Numbered from the stretch's first letter, positions 50,503 to 60,074 are shown. The stretch is DNA of 64,000 nucleotides from DASWZN01 sp963841635 (GCA_963841635.1 CAWJDO010000003.1:1525494-1589493), one strand, 5' to 3'. Translations and numbers: made by a program. Notes: generated by a model not told the origin, from the letters alone.

Positions 50503-51653
50503 AGTTTTATAAGGGCGACTTCCGGCGGCGCTCCGATGCGCGCGGGCACGCCCACCGTCCCGATGCCACGCGTAACCCAGATGGAGGAACGGCCCTGGCG
50601 GTAAAGACCGTAGACGTACGGCGTGAAGAACCGCGACGCGCTCAACTGCTGATCGAGGATCTCGACGCTGATCTGGCCGCCGTGAGTGTGGCCCGCGATC
50701 GTCAGGTCCCAACCCTGCCGCGCGGCCACGTCGAACACGTCCGGGTTGTGCGAGAGCAGAATGTTAGTCTCCGCCGGCACGATCCAGCGCTCGGCCCCAG
50801 GCAAGTAGTTATCGTTCTGCTTCTGGTAATCGACGCCCGTGAAGTTGAGCGCGGCGTTTCCGAACCGCAGCCGCTGCGACTGCTGGCGAAGGATTCGGAT
50901 GCCAAGCTGGGCCGCCTTGCGCGTCGCCTCCTCTTCGACCTTCGCGTAGACTTCGTGGTTGCCCAGGCAGCCGAGCGTTCCCGCGTCCGTCCGCAGACGG
51001 GCCAACTGCTTGAGGCACACATCGAGCGGGTCGCCGTGCGCCGTGATCAGGTCCCCGGTCACCAGCGCCAGATGCGCGCGCGTGCCGTTCGCCATGTCCA
51101 CGGCCCGCGCCAGTTCCTCTTCGGTGAGAAAGGGGCTCAAGTGGATGTCGCTGAGCTGCACGATTCTGAGGCCGTTGAGGTCTTTGGGAAGGTTGGGAAT
51201 GGGCACATCCACTTCCCGCATGTGGATGCTCTTCCGCTCCACCAGGATTCCGAACGTCATCGCCGCGAGCGGCGCACCCACAAAGGCCGCACCGGCCGCG
51301 CGTAAGAGGCCCCGCCGCTCCTGGTTGAACTTCGGGATCCGCCGCCATAGCGACAGGGCCAGGAAAGCGAAGGCCGAGGCCAGCGACCACGCCAGGGCGA
51401 TCCCGCGGATCCAGATGAGTGTCGCGGAAGATCGCACTCCGGTCAGATACATCGCATAGGAGCCCAAGATCCCCAGCACGATCCACAGTGCCAGTACGGT
51501 TGCCAGGGCCCACATCGACATGCGCCAGCCGCGTGAACGTCGCAGCGCGCCGTATCGGCACAGCAACAGGCAGAGTCGAAATTGAACCCAGATGACGGCC
51601 CCGGCAATCAAGAATTCCGGGAGGTGCCGAAACAGGCGGGACAGAAAATGCAT
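50490..51653 (-). CDS. Membrane metallophosphoesterase
   Basis: 387 residues with four N-terminal transmembrane helices and a C-terminal phosphoesterase domain (VQLSDIHLSPFLTEEE, VTGDLITAHGDPLD, GNHEVYAK, LSHNPDVFD, IAGHTHGGQISVE). Same architecture as 36281-37399 but clearly a separate, more distant paralog. The ATG at 51653 starts the hydrophobic MHFLSRLF. Its stop lies inside the start of the downstream phosphodiesterase gene. 78 bp upstream the large secreted protein gene starts divergently. Confidence 0.87.
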   Translation of the reverse strand: MHFLSRLFRHLPEFLIAGAVIWVQFRLCLLLCRYGALRRSRGWRMSMWALATVLALWIVLGILGSYAMYLTGVRSSATLIWIRGIALAWSLASAFAFLALSLWRRIPKFNQERRGLLRAAGAAFVGAPLAAMTFGILVERKSIHMREVDVPIPNLPKDLNGLRIVQLSDIHLSPFLTEEELARAVDMANGTRAHLALVTGDLITAHGDPLDVCLKQLARLRTDAGTLGCLGNHEVYAKVEEEATRKAAQLGIRILRQQSQRLRFGNAALNFTGVDYQKQNDNYLPGAERWIVPAETNILLSHNPDVFDVAARQGWDLTIAGHTHGGQISVEILDQQLSASRFFTPYVYGLYRQGRSSIWVTRGIGTVGVPARIGAPPEVALIKLCAI

Positions 51654-51731
51654 GCTCGCTTCTATTGTAACGGCAAACAGAACTGAATCCCCACCGTTGC
51701 CGCGTACATCAACACCACTGGAGAGGATTCG

Positions 51732-54700
51732 ATGGCTGTGCGCCGCGCTCTTTTGCTGGCGATGACTCAGATGCTGGCGATGACTCTGGCTTGCCTGGCA
51801 CAAGCGCAGAGCTGGACCACTTTGGCGACCCCGCCGCCGGAGGGTCTGACGCTTTGCCTGCTTCTCACGGACGGCGGCGTGATGTGCCAGGGCACGTCCT
51901 ATTCTGCCTGGTATAAACTTACTCCCGATCCTGCTTCGGGCTATCTGGGTGGTCGCTGGTCTTCGCTCGCCGCATTGCCTTCCGGTTACGCGCCCGATGC
52001 CTTCGCTTCGGCGGTGTTAGCCGATGGGCGCGTAGCGATTGTCGGCGGTGAATACAACGCTGGTCAGTTCACGCTGACCAACCTGGGCGCCATTTATGAC
52101 CCCGCGGCCAACGCCTGGACGCCTCTCACTCCGCCATCCGCCGGTTCGCCCGATCACTTCCAATGCATCGGTGACGCGCCCGCCACCGTTCTGGCCGATG
52201 GGCGCCTGATCATCGGCAGCAAGCTGTATCAGGATCTGGCTGTGCTCGATCCGACCACTCTCGCGTGGTCCATTGTCTCCGCTACCGGCAAAATAGACGG
52301 TTTCAATTCGGAAGAGGGCTGGACGCTGCTCCCGGACGGGAGCTTCTTCACTCTCGATGTAAAGAACGCTCCGTCATCGGAACGCTTCCAGCTCACTGGC
52401 TCGACGGCCGGCGTTTGGACTAGCGCCGGCAGCACCCCGCAAGACCTGCACACGCCCACGACGTCAACGCCGATCACGGCGCCTGGCTGCCCGACTTACA
52501 ACCCGCCCGGGGAGATCGGGCCTACACTGCTCCGTCCCGATGGCACGGTGTTTGCGATCGGGGCGAATGGATTCACCGGCATCTACACGCCGCCGCCTCC
52601 TCTGTCCACCGCAACGGGTAGCTGGGCAGCCGGTCCCCAAATGCCCACCGGGCTGAATGTTCAGGATGGCCCCGGCGTGGTCTTGCCGAGCGGCCACGTG
52701 CTGTTCGGCGGCAGCCCGGGCGAAAGCGGAGTCGGCTTGCAGTATTTCGAATTCGACGGCGCCAGGCTCAACAGTGTTCCGGCGCCACCCGATGCCGCGG
52801 GTGACGCGACCTATTTCACGAGCTTACTCCTGCTGCCTACCGGACAAGTTATGCTGGTCGACTTTTCTACCAGGGTTCAGATTTACACTCCAGCGGCGTC
52901 GCCCACTTACAATGCCGCGTGGGCGCCCACAATCAGCGCCGTCCCGTCGACCATTTCGAGTGGCGCAACATACCGGATTACCGGAGCGCAATTCAATGGT
53001 CTAAGTCAGGGATCGGCGTTTGGCGACGAGGCGCAGAATGCCACTAACTATCCCTTGGTCAGGATTACGGATGGTGCTTCCGGTCATGTCTTTTACGCCA
53101 AGACACATGGCCACAGCACGATGGGTGTGGCGACCGGAGCCGCATCGGTTTTCACTAACTTCGACGTGCCGGCTAACATCGAGGCCGGCCCCAGCACGAT
53201 ACAGGTTGTCGCCAACGGCATTCCGTCCGCGGGCGTGGCGGTCACCGTCACTCAAGCCGCGCCGGCGGCACAGACTATCTCCTTCGGCGCGCTCCCGAAC
53301 GTGGCGCTCGGCAGCGCGCCATTCACGGTCAGCGCGACTGCATCGTCGGGGCTTGCGGTCACCTTCGCCTCGATCACCGCGCCCGTCTGCGCGGTGTCGG
53401 GCGCGATCGTAACGCTGACCGCAGTCGGCACCTGCACCGTCGAGGCGACACAGGCGGGCGACGCTGACTACGCCGCGGCCACGGCGGTAGACCAGAGCTT
53501 CCAGGTGACGCTGGCTTCCCCCGCGGCCCCCGTCCTGGCCTCTCCCGCCAACGGATCCACGGGCGCTCCCCTGACGGCCGCCTTGACCTGGAACGCCGCC
53601 AGCGGCGCCACATCCTACGAGGTCTATTTCGGAACCCTCTCCACGCCGCCGCTGGTGACCACCACCACGGCAACCAGCTACGTTGCCACAGGGCTCGCAG
53701 CCAATACCACGTACCACTGGCAGATCGTGGCCCAGAACAGCTTCGGTTCCTCCGGCTCCCCGATCTGGTCCTTCACCACCGGCACCGCGGCCGCCGCCTT
53801 GCGCTTCGTCCCCGTGACGCCTTGCCGCGTGGTGGATACGCGGAGCACCGGCGGCCCGTTGGCCGCGCGCTCCAGCCGGTCCTTCGCGATTCCCGCCAGC
53901 GGATGCGGCATCCCCGCCACCGCGCAGGCCTATTCGCTCAACGTCACGGTGGTGCCGCCCGGCCCGCTGAGCTACCTGACTCTGTGGCCTGCCGGGCAGC
54001 CGCAGCCCGTGGTTTCGACTCTGAATTCGTTCGGCGGCACCGTAGTGGCCAACGCCGCCATCGTTCCGGCGGGGACCAACGGGGCTGTGAGCGTTTACGT
54101 CAGCGACCAGAGCGACGTGATCCTCGATATCGACGGCTATTTCGACGCCACCAACGTGGCGAATTCTTCTTCCTTCTACGCAGCCACCCCGTGCCGCGTG
54201 GCCGATACCCGCGGCACGACCGGCCAGTTCGGCGGGCCAGCCCTGATTGCGCACCAGGACCGGGATTTCCCCATTCCTTCCGCCACCTGCGGAATTCCGG
54301 CCACCGCGAAAGCCTATTCGTTGAATGTCACGGTGATTCCGTTGACGGACTACCTTGGCTATCTCACCACCTGGCCGACGGGATCGGCGCAACCCGGGGT
54401 CTCCACCCTGAACTCGTGGATGGGGAAGGTGGTGGCCAATGCGGCGCTGGTTCCGGCCGGCAGCAACGGATCGGTTTCGGTCTTCGTGACCGACCCGTCC
54501 AACGTGATCCTGGATATCAACGGCTATTTCGGCGAGCCGGGAGGCGCGGGCGAGCTGGCATTCCACCCGCTGACGCCGTGCCGCGTGGTGGACACGCGGG
54601 GGGGCCAGGGGCTGTTCGGAGGTCCGGAGATGGAGGCGCAGACGACGCGCTCGTTTGCGCTGCCGGCCGGCGGCTGCTCGGTGCCATCGACGGCGGCGGC

Positions 54701-54923
54701 GTACTCGTTGAACGTGACGGTGGTGCCGGACGGGCCGTTGCCATTCCTGACGGCGTGGCCGGCGGGCGCGGCGCAGCCGTTGGTCTCGACGTTGAACTCG
54801 TTTGACGGAAGCGTGGCGGCGAATGCGGCGATCGTCCCAGCGGGCACCAATGGCGCGATCAATATTTACGTGACCAACCGCACGCACGTGATTCTGGATA
54901 TCAACGGGTATTTCGCGCCATAG
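51732..54923 (+). CDS. Secreted Kelch/galactose-oxidase-like protein with FN3 and triple C-terminal repeat
   Basis: 1063 residues with a signal peptide (about 1-25, ending LACLAQAQS). Residues 30-390 are Kelch-like repeats (VGGEYNAGQFTLTNLGAIYDP). About 395-510 is a DUF1929-type C-terminal domain of galactose/glyoxal oxidases (ATYRITGAQFNGLSQG, THGHSTMG). About 515-590 is an MBG-like domain (QTISFGALPNVALGSAPF). About 597-685 is fibronectin III. The rest is three copies of the same about 115-residue repeat as in the protein at 26479 (PCRVVDTRSTGG ... VILDIDGYF). I did not verify the catalytic Tyr and Cys of galactose oxidase, so enzyme activity is open. An AGAGAGGA site precedes the ATG. Confidence 0.88.
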   Translation: MAVRRALLLAMTQMLAMTLACLAQAQSWTTLATPPPEGLTLCLLLTDGGVMCQGTSYSAWYKLTPDPASGYLGGRWSSLAALPSGYAPDAFASAVLADGRVAIVGGEYNAGQFTLTNLGAIYDPAANAWTPLTPPSAGSPDHFQCIGDAPATVLADGRLIIGSKLYQDLAVLDPTTLAWSIVSATGKIDGFNSEEGWTLLPDGSFFTLDVKNAPSSERFQLTGSTAGVWTSAGSTPQDLHTPTTSTPITAPGCPTYNPPGEIGPTLLRPDGTVFAIGANGFTGIYTPPPPLSTATGSWAAGPQMPTGLNVQDGPGVVLPSGHVLFGGSPGESGVGLQYFEFDGARLNSVPAPPDAAGDATYFTSLLLLPTGQVMLVDFSTRVQIYTPAASPTYNAAWAPTISAVPSTISSGATYRITGAQFNGLSQGSAFGDEAQNATNYPLVRITDGASGHVFYAKTHGHSTMGVATGAASVFTNFDVPANIEAGPSTIQVVANGIPSAGVAVTVTQAAPAAQTISFGALPNVALGSAPFTVSATASSGLAVTFASITAPVCAVSGAIVTLTAVGTCTVEATQAGDADYAAATAVDQSFQVTLASPAAPVLASPANGSTGAPLTAALTWNAASGATSYEVYFGTLSTPPLVTTTTATSYVATGLAANTTYHWQIVAQNSFGSSGSPIWSFTTGTAAAALRFVPVTPCRVVDTRSTGGPLAARSSRSFAIPASGCGIPATAQAYSLNVTVVPPGPLSYLTLWPAGQPQPVVSTLNSFGGTVVANAAIVPAGTNGAVSVYVSDQSDVILDIDGYFDATNVANSSSFYAATPCRVADTRGTTGQFGGPALIAHQDRDFPIPSATCGIPATAKAYSLNVTVIPLTDYLGYLTTWPTGSAQPGVSTLNSWMGKVVANAALVPAGSNGSVSVFVTDPSNVILDINGYFGEPGGAGELAFHPLTPCRVVDTRGGQGLFGGPEMEAQTTRSFALPAGGCSVPSTAAAYSLNVTVVPDGPLPFLTAWPAGAAQPLVSTLNSFDGSVAANAAIVPAGTNGAINIYVTNRTHVILDINGYFAP

Positions 54924-55184
54924 TATTTCACGCCACGCAAACCCAACGCGGTGCACAGGCCTTCCGGCCAGGGTGCGGCGGGCCTGAATTCGCAGTCGGT
55001 GCCGACTGTGGCCGTAACCTCCAGCGGGGCCGGTGCCGTCTTTGAGAGTACAATGCTATCGGAATCGAAGACGGCATTATCTTAGAGAGCTCGCGCAATG
55101 CTGCTCGTGTCGGTCGGCCGGCGTTGCCGCCCGGGCCGAAAGCGACCGAGCGGTCAGCGTGTACGCCGCTTCCGGGAGGAGCGA

Positions 55185-56663
55185 ATGCATCGATCTCGCT
55201 GTACGCGACCGTCCGCGATTCGAGTGCGCCGGGCCGTCCTGGCTGGCCTGCTTGCGGTGATGACGACGCTCTACGCCGAGCCCCCTTCCAGAATCCATGC
55301 TGACATTCAGGGACGCCAGGCTTTCCGCCTCAGAGGCAACGTCCATCCTCTGCTCGCTTCCGCCGAGGATGAAGGCCAGGTCTCGGACACGCTCGCCTTG
55401 CCGCGCATCACGATCCATTTCGCCCTATCTCCCGCTCAGCAGACGGACCTCGACCGGTTGGTCGGGGCGCAGCAGGATGCCTCCAGCCCAACATGGTCCT
55501 TCACCACCGCTTCGTCGTCCCGTGGAAACCCCGGTGGTTTAGCGTTCGTTCCTGTGACGCCCTGCCGGCTCGTGGACACTCGCGCCAACGGTGCTCCTCT
55601 GGCTGCCGGTTCCACCCGCTCGTTCACGATCCTTCAAAGCGGATGCTCGATCCCCGGCACCGCACAGGCCTACTCCCTGAACGTCACGGTAGTGCCCCAA
55701 GGGCCGCTGCCCTATCTCACGCTGTGGCCCGCCGGCCAGACCCAGCCCGTGGTCTCCACTCTGAATGCGCTTACGGGTAACGTTACAGCCAACGCCGCCA
55801 TCGTGCCCGCGGGGGCCGATGGGGCCGTCAGCGTGTTTGCCGCCGGGGCGACCGACGTCATCCTGGATATCGACGGCTACTTCGATGACTCCAGCGGCGC
55901 AACCTCGTATAAGCTTTATCCGACCACGCCGTGCCGTGTGGCCGATACGCGCAGCATCGCGAGCCAGTTCGGCGGACCCTCGATGGACAACTCGCAGCCT
56001 CGCGATTTCCCCATTCCGTTGAGCAACTGCGGTATTCCTGCGTGGGCGCGCGCCTATTCGCTGAATGTCACGGCGATTCCGTTGACGGACTACCTTGGCT
56101 ATCTCACCACCTGGCCGACGGGATCGGCACAACCCGGGGTCTCCACGTTAAACTCGTGGACCGGGAAGGTGGTGGCCAATGCGGCGCTGGTTCCGGCCGG
56201 CAGCAACGGATCGGTTTCGGTATTCGTGACCGACCCGTCCAACGTGATCCTGGACATCAACGGGTATTTCGGGCAGCCGGGGGGCACGGGCGAGCTGGCA
56301 TTCTACCCGCTGGTGCCGTGCCGCGTGGTGGACACGCGCGGGGCCGAGGGTCAGTTAGGAGGTCCGGAGATGGAGGCGCAGACGACGCGCTCGTTTGCGC
56401 TGCCGGAGGGCGGCTGCTCGGTGCCATCGACGGCGGCGGCGTACTCGTTGAACGTGACAGTGGTGCCGGACGGGCCGCTGCCGTTCCTGACTGCGTGGCC
56501 GGCGGGCGCGGCGAAGCCTCTGGTCTCGACGTTGAACTCGTTTGACGGAAGCGTGGTGGCGAATGCGGCGATCGTCCCAGCGGGCACCAATGGCGCGATG
56601 AGTATTTATGTCACCAACCGCACGCACGTGATTCTGGATATCAACGGGTGTTTCGCCCCGTAA
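55185..56663 (+). CDS. Secreted chimera: S53 propeptide remnant fused to triple C-terminal repeat
   Basis: 492 residues. The signal-like N terminus is followed by residues about 40-103, which resemble the propeptide of S53 (kumamolisin-type) peptidases as seen in Acidobacteriota (LRGNVHPLL, LSPAQQTDLDRLV, AQQDASSP). This breaks off and continues as PTWSFTT, the end of a fibronectin III domain, then the three about 115-residue repeats. There is no peptidase domain. The last two repeats are almost identical in DNA to those at 54340-54922, so the gene probably arose by duplication of the neighbour's 3' end behind a truncated S53 gene. The ATG at 55185 has a GGGAGGAG ribosome-binding site; 55098 is an alternative start. 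Confidence 0.8.
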   Translation: MHRSRCTRPSAIRVRRAVLAGLLAVMTTLYAEPPSRIHADIQGRQAFRLRGNVHPLLASAEDEGQVSDTLALPRITIHFALSPAQQTDLDRLVGAQQDASSPTWSFTTASSSRGNPGGLAFVPVTPCRLVDTRANGAPLAAGSTRSFTILQSGCSIPGTAQAYSLNVTVVPQGPLPYLTLWPAGQTQPVVSTLNALTGNVTANAAIVPAGADGAVSVFAAGATDVILDIDGYFDDSSGATSYKLYPTTPCRVADTRSIASQFGGPSMDNSQPRDFPIPLSNCGIPAWARAYSLNVTAIPLTDYLGYLTTWPTGSAQPGVSTLNSWTGKVVANAALVPAGSNGSVSVFVTDPSNVILDINGYFGQPGGTGELAFYPLVPCRVVDTRGAEGQLGGPEMEAQTTRSFALPEGGCSVPSTAAAYSLNVTVVPDGPLPFLTAWPAGAAKPLVSTLNSFDGSVVANAAIVPAGTNGAMSIYVTNRTHVILDINGCFAP

Positions 56664-56704
56664 GGACCGCTTCCGGACGGTACGGCTTCCGGACCATATA
56701 GCTT

Positions 56705-56737
56705 CCGAACCGAGCCGCGACCGCGAGGGAGCGGTCC
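56705..56737 (+). repeat. Dispersed intergenic repeat, family A copy 8
   Basis: CCGAACCGAGCCGCGACCGC followed by GAGGGAGCGGTCC. Flanked by short direct repeats of CTTCCGGA-like sequence (56667-56700). Confidence 0.65.
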
Positions 56738-56783
56738 GGAAGCCATAGCGCGCACCCCGGCCCCAGCAAGCTAGAATCGAAGG

Positions 56784-57698
56784 ATGTCGCTGGTTGTGGT
56801 CGGTTCCGTCGCGTATGATGGCGTCGAGACGCCTCACGGTAAGGTCGAGCGGATGCTCGGCGGCGCTTGCACCTATGTCGCGCTAGCCGCCAGCTTCTTC
56901 ACCGAGGCCGCCGTGGTGGCCGTTGTCGGCGACGATTTCGCTCAGGAAGACACCGATCTGCTGGCGAGCCGCGGCATCGATCTGGCGGGGCTCGAGCGCG
57001 TGCCCGGAAAGACCTTCTTCTGGTCGGGCGTCTATTCCCCCGACATGAACGACCGCACCACCCTGCGCACAGACCTCAACGTCTTCGCCGGCTTCAACCC
57101 CCAGCTGCCCGAGCGCTATCGCGCCGAGCCCTATCTCCTCCTCGGCAATATACAGCCCAGCCTCCAACGCAGCGTCCGCGCGCAGATGACCGCTCCCCGG
57201 CTCGTGGGCGGCGACACCATGAATTACTGGATCCGCGAAACCCGCGACGAACTGGTGGCGGCGCTGAAGGACTGGGATTTCCTGCTGGTCAACGACGCCG
57301 AAGCCCGCCAGCTTTCCGGACAGCACAATCTCCGCCGCGCCGCCCAGGCCATTTTCGAGATGGGGCCGCACACCGTGGTCATCAAGCGCGGCGAGTACGG
57401 AGCGGTCCTGTTCCGCCCCGAGGGTCACTTCATCGTGCCCGGCTACCTGCTGGACGACGTCTTCGATCCCACCGGCGCGGGCGATTCCTTTGCCGGCGGG
57501 TTCTTCGGATACGTGGCCAGCCGCGGCCTGGACATCAAGGACGCCAACGCCCTAAGGGAGATCCGCCGCGCCGTCATCTACGGATCGGTGATGGGCAGCT
57601 TCTGCTGCGAACAGTTCGGCGTGGACCGGTTTCGAACCCTGACCCGCGCGGAGATCGATGCCCGCTTCAACGAGTTCAAAGAATTCACCTGCTTCTAA
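56784..57698 (+). CDS. PfkB-family sugar kinase
   Basis: 304 residues, PfkB/ribokinase superfamily. The N-terminal VVVGSVAYDGVETP, the GGACTYVALAASFF block, and the C-terminal catalytic DPTGAGDSFAGGFFGY (general-base Asp, anion hole) are clear. The family covers sugar, nucleoside and cofactor kinases; I cannot tell the substrate, though the MNDRTTLRTDLN insert resembles ADP-ribose/inosine-type members only weakly. Overlaps the next gene by 41 bp. Confidence 0.88.
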   Translation: MSLVVVGSVAYDGVETPHGKVERMLGGACTYVALAASFFTEAAVVAVVGDDFAQEDTDLLASRGIDLAGLERVPGKTFFWSGVYSPDMNDRTTLRTDLNVFAGFNPQLPERYRAEPYLLLGNIQPSLQRSVRAQMTAPRLVGGDTMNYWIRETRDELVAALKDWDFLLVNDAEARQLSGQHNLRRAAQAIFEMGPHTVVIKRGEYGAVLFRPEGHFIVPGYLLDDVFDPTGAGDSFAGGFFGYVASRGLDIKDANALREIRRAVIYGSVMGSFCCEQFGVDRFRTLTRAEIDARFNEFKEFTCF

Positions 57699-59238
57699 GC
57701 GGAAGAGCGCGCCGGCCGCCCGTTCCGTCGCCGGTCCGATTCTGGCTGCCGTTGTGCTGGCCGCTCTCAGCGTCGGCGCCATCGCGTTCTTCTACTCCAA
57801 GGGCTGCCTGCTCTATTACGGCGACGCCACCGCCCACATCAACGTCGCGCGTCGCATCCTCGATTCGCGCACGCCCGGCTGGGAGCAGGTGGGGACGGTC
57901 TGGCTCCCGCTCCCGCACCTGTTGATGGTTCCCTTCGTCGGCTTCGACAACCTGTGGATCACCGGCCTGGCGGGCTCCATCCCTTGCGGATTCTGTTTCG
58001 TGCTGGCCGGCGTGCTGATCTTCCTCTCCGCGCGGCGCGTCTTCGCGGACGGGACCGCTGCCGCCGCCGCATGCCTGCTCCTGGCGCTCAATCCGAACCT
58101 GCTCTACCTGCAGGCCATTCCGATGACCGAGGCCGTGTTTCTGGCGTGCGTGGCGGCGCTGCTCTATTTCACGGCTCGCTTCCGCGAGACGCAATCCTGG
58201 GGCACCTTGGTCGGGGCGGGATTGGCTGCGCTGGCCGCCAGCATGACGCGGTACGAAGGCTGGTTTCTGATCCCCTTCGTCACGCTGTATTTTATGGCGG
58301 CCGCGAAAGAACGCCGCCTGAAGCACGCGCTGGTTTTCGGCCTCATTGCCTCGGTCGGCCCGCTCTACTGGTTCGCGCACAACTACTTCTTTTTCGACGA
58401 CGCCCTCGCTTTCTACTCCGGCCCCTCGAGCGCCATGGGGATCTACCAGCGCGCCCTCGACGCCAACATGGGTCGCTATCCGGGCGATCACGACTGGCGC
58501 ATGGCGTGGTTCTACGTGCGAGAGGCCGTGCAGCTATGCGCCGGGCAACCGCTATTCTTCCTGAGCCTGGCCGGCGGCCTCGTGGCGCTGGTTCGCCGCG
58601 CCTGGTGGCCCCTGGCTCTGCTGGCATTGGCGCCGCTGTTCTATGTCTGGAGCCTGCACTCCGGCGGCACGCCTATCTTCATGCCGCAGCTCTGGCCGCA
58701 CAGCTACTACAACACGCGTTACGGCATAGTGGCCCTCCCGCTGCTGGCATTCGCGGCCGCGGCGCTGGTAACCCTGGTGCCGCCGCGCTTCCGCAAGTTC
58801 GCGGCGGTGGTGGTGGTGCTCGCCGCCATCTCCCCGTGGCTGGCCTATCCCCGCATGGAGAACTGGATCTGCTGGAAGGAATCGCAGGTCAACTCCGAAG
58901 CGCGGCGGGCCTGGACGCGCGAGGGCGCCGACTACCTGCGCGCGAATTACCGCCGCGGAGAAGGCATCGTCACGTCCTTCGGCGACCAGACCGCCATCTA
59001 CCAGCAGGCCGGAATCCCGCTGCGGGAAACCTACAGCGAATGCAATGGCCGCGCCTGGAAGAAGGTCATGAACGCTCCGCAGCCGCCCCTGCGCGAGAAA
59101 TGGGCCGTGTCCATTTCGGGCGATATCGTCGGCCACGCCATCGAGCGCCTTCAAAGGACCGGGCCACGATATGATCTATTGAAGACCATCACCGTGAAAG
59201 GCGGGCCGGTCATCGACATCTACCGGCGGCAGCAATGA
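57658..59238 (+). CDS. Polytopic GT39-like membrane glycosyltransferase
   Basis: 526 residues with about nine to ten transmembrane helices. An early loop after the first helix (YYGDATAHINVARRILDS) places an acidic residue where GT-C enzymes have their catalytic Asp. Blocks such as MTEAVFLACVAALLYF and SMTRYEGWFLIPF are typical of the DPM:protein-mannosyltransferase-like group. The start codon lies inside the PfkB gene (41-bp overlap), and its stop overlaps the dapF start (ATGA), so the three genes form one tight run. Confidence 0.75.
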   Translation: MPASTSSKNSPASKRKSAPAARSVAGPILAAVVLAALSVGAIAFFYSKGCLLYYGDATAHINVARRILDSRTPGWEQVGTVWLPLPHLLMVPFVGFDNLWITGLAGSIPCGFCFVLAGVLIFLSARRVFADGTAAAAACLLLALNPNLLYLQAIPMTEAVFLACVAALLYFTARFRETQSWGTLVGAGLAALAASMTRYEGWFLIPFVTLYFMAAAKERRLKHALVFGLIASVGPLYWFAHNYFFFDDALAFYSGPSSAMGIYQRALDANMGRYPGDHDWRMAWFYVREAVQLCAGQPLFFLSLAGGLVALVRRAWWPLALLALAPLFYVWSLHSGGTPIFMPQLWPHSYYNTRYGIVALPLLAFAAAALVTLVPPRFRKFAAVVVVLAAISPWLAYPRMENWICWKESQVNSEARRAWTREGADYLRANYRRGEGIVTSFGDQTAIYQQAGIPLRETYSECNGRAWKKVMNAPQPPLREKWAVSISGDIVGHAIERLQRTGPRYDLLKTITVKGGPVIDIYRRQQ

Positions 59239-60074
59239 GGATTCCGTTCACCAAAGCGCACGGCGCGGGCAACGATTTTGCCCTGACTTGGGCTTCCGAT
59301 GCGCCGCCCGACGGCTTGGCCGAAACCGCGCGCGCCGTCTGCGATCGCCATACCGGCGTGGGCGCCGATGGCTGGCTGCTGGTGCGCGCCACGCCGGGTG
59401 AGAGAGCCGACGCCGAGATCCGCCTCTTCAACGCCGATGGCAGCGAGCCGGAACTCTCCGGCAATGGCACGCGCTGCGCCGCCGCGTTCCTGCTCGATAT
59501 GGGCGTGGTCAACGGCAAGGAGATGCGCATCTCGACCGGCGCCGGCGTAAAACATCTGCGCCTGATCGACCGCGATGGCCGGCGTTTCACCTTCGAAATG
59601 AACATGGGGCGGCCCGCGTACACCCAAGCCGACCTGCACCTGGAGCTGCCGCTCGACAGCGGCATGCAGGAAGTGGTGGCGCTGGCGGTAGGCAATCCCC
59701 AATGCGTCGTGTTCGTCGATAGCTTCGACTTCGACTGGCGCCGCACGGGCGTGGAAATCGAGCGCTACCCACATTTCCCGAATCGCACGAATGTTTCGTT
59801 CGTGCGGCGGATCGACGCGCACACTCTCGAGGTCCGCTTTTTCGAGCGCGGCGTCGGAGAGACCGTCAGCTCCGGCACCGGTTCGACCGGTGCGATGGCC
59901 GCCGCCATCCTGCGCGGCGTTGCCGAGAGTCCGGTGCGGATCGTTACGCCCGCCGGACCGATCGATCTGCGATGGGATGGCGACATTTATCTTACGGGGC
60001 CGGCTGAGATCGTCGCCGCGGGAGAGTTTTATGCCGGCCGAATATCAGGAGAAGCCCTTGACCGAACCGAGTAA
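59235..60074 (+). CDS. DapF-like epimerase lacking both catalytic cysteines
   Basis: 279 residues with the two-lobed fold of diaminopimelate epimerase: KAHGAGNDF at the start, NADGSEPE before the first active-site loop, and RFFERGVGET before the second. DapF uses two cysteines, in CGNGARC and in ACGTGAC. Here the loops read LSGNGTRC and SSGTGST, so both catalytic positions are Ser. Normal meso-diaminopimelate epimerase activity is therefore doubtful; it could be a different epimerase or dehydratase, or inactive. Overlaps the upstream gene (ATGA) and the downstream gene by 44 bp. Confidence 0.85.
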   Translation: MRIPFTKAHGAGNDFALTWASDAPPDGLAETARAVCDRHTGVGADGWLLVRATPGERADAEIRLFNADGSEPELSGNGTRCAAAFLLDMGVVNGKEMRISTGAGVKHLRLIDRDGRRFTFEMNMGRPAYTQADLHLELPLDSGMQEVVALAVGNPQCVVFVDSFDFDWRRTGVEIERYPHFPNRTNVSFVRRIDAHTLEVRFFERGVGETVSSGTGSTGAMAAAILRGVAESPVRIVTPAGPIDLRWDGDIYLTGPAEIVAAGEFYAGRISGEALDRTE

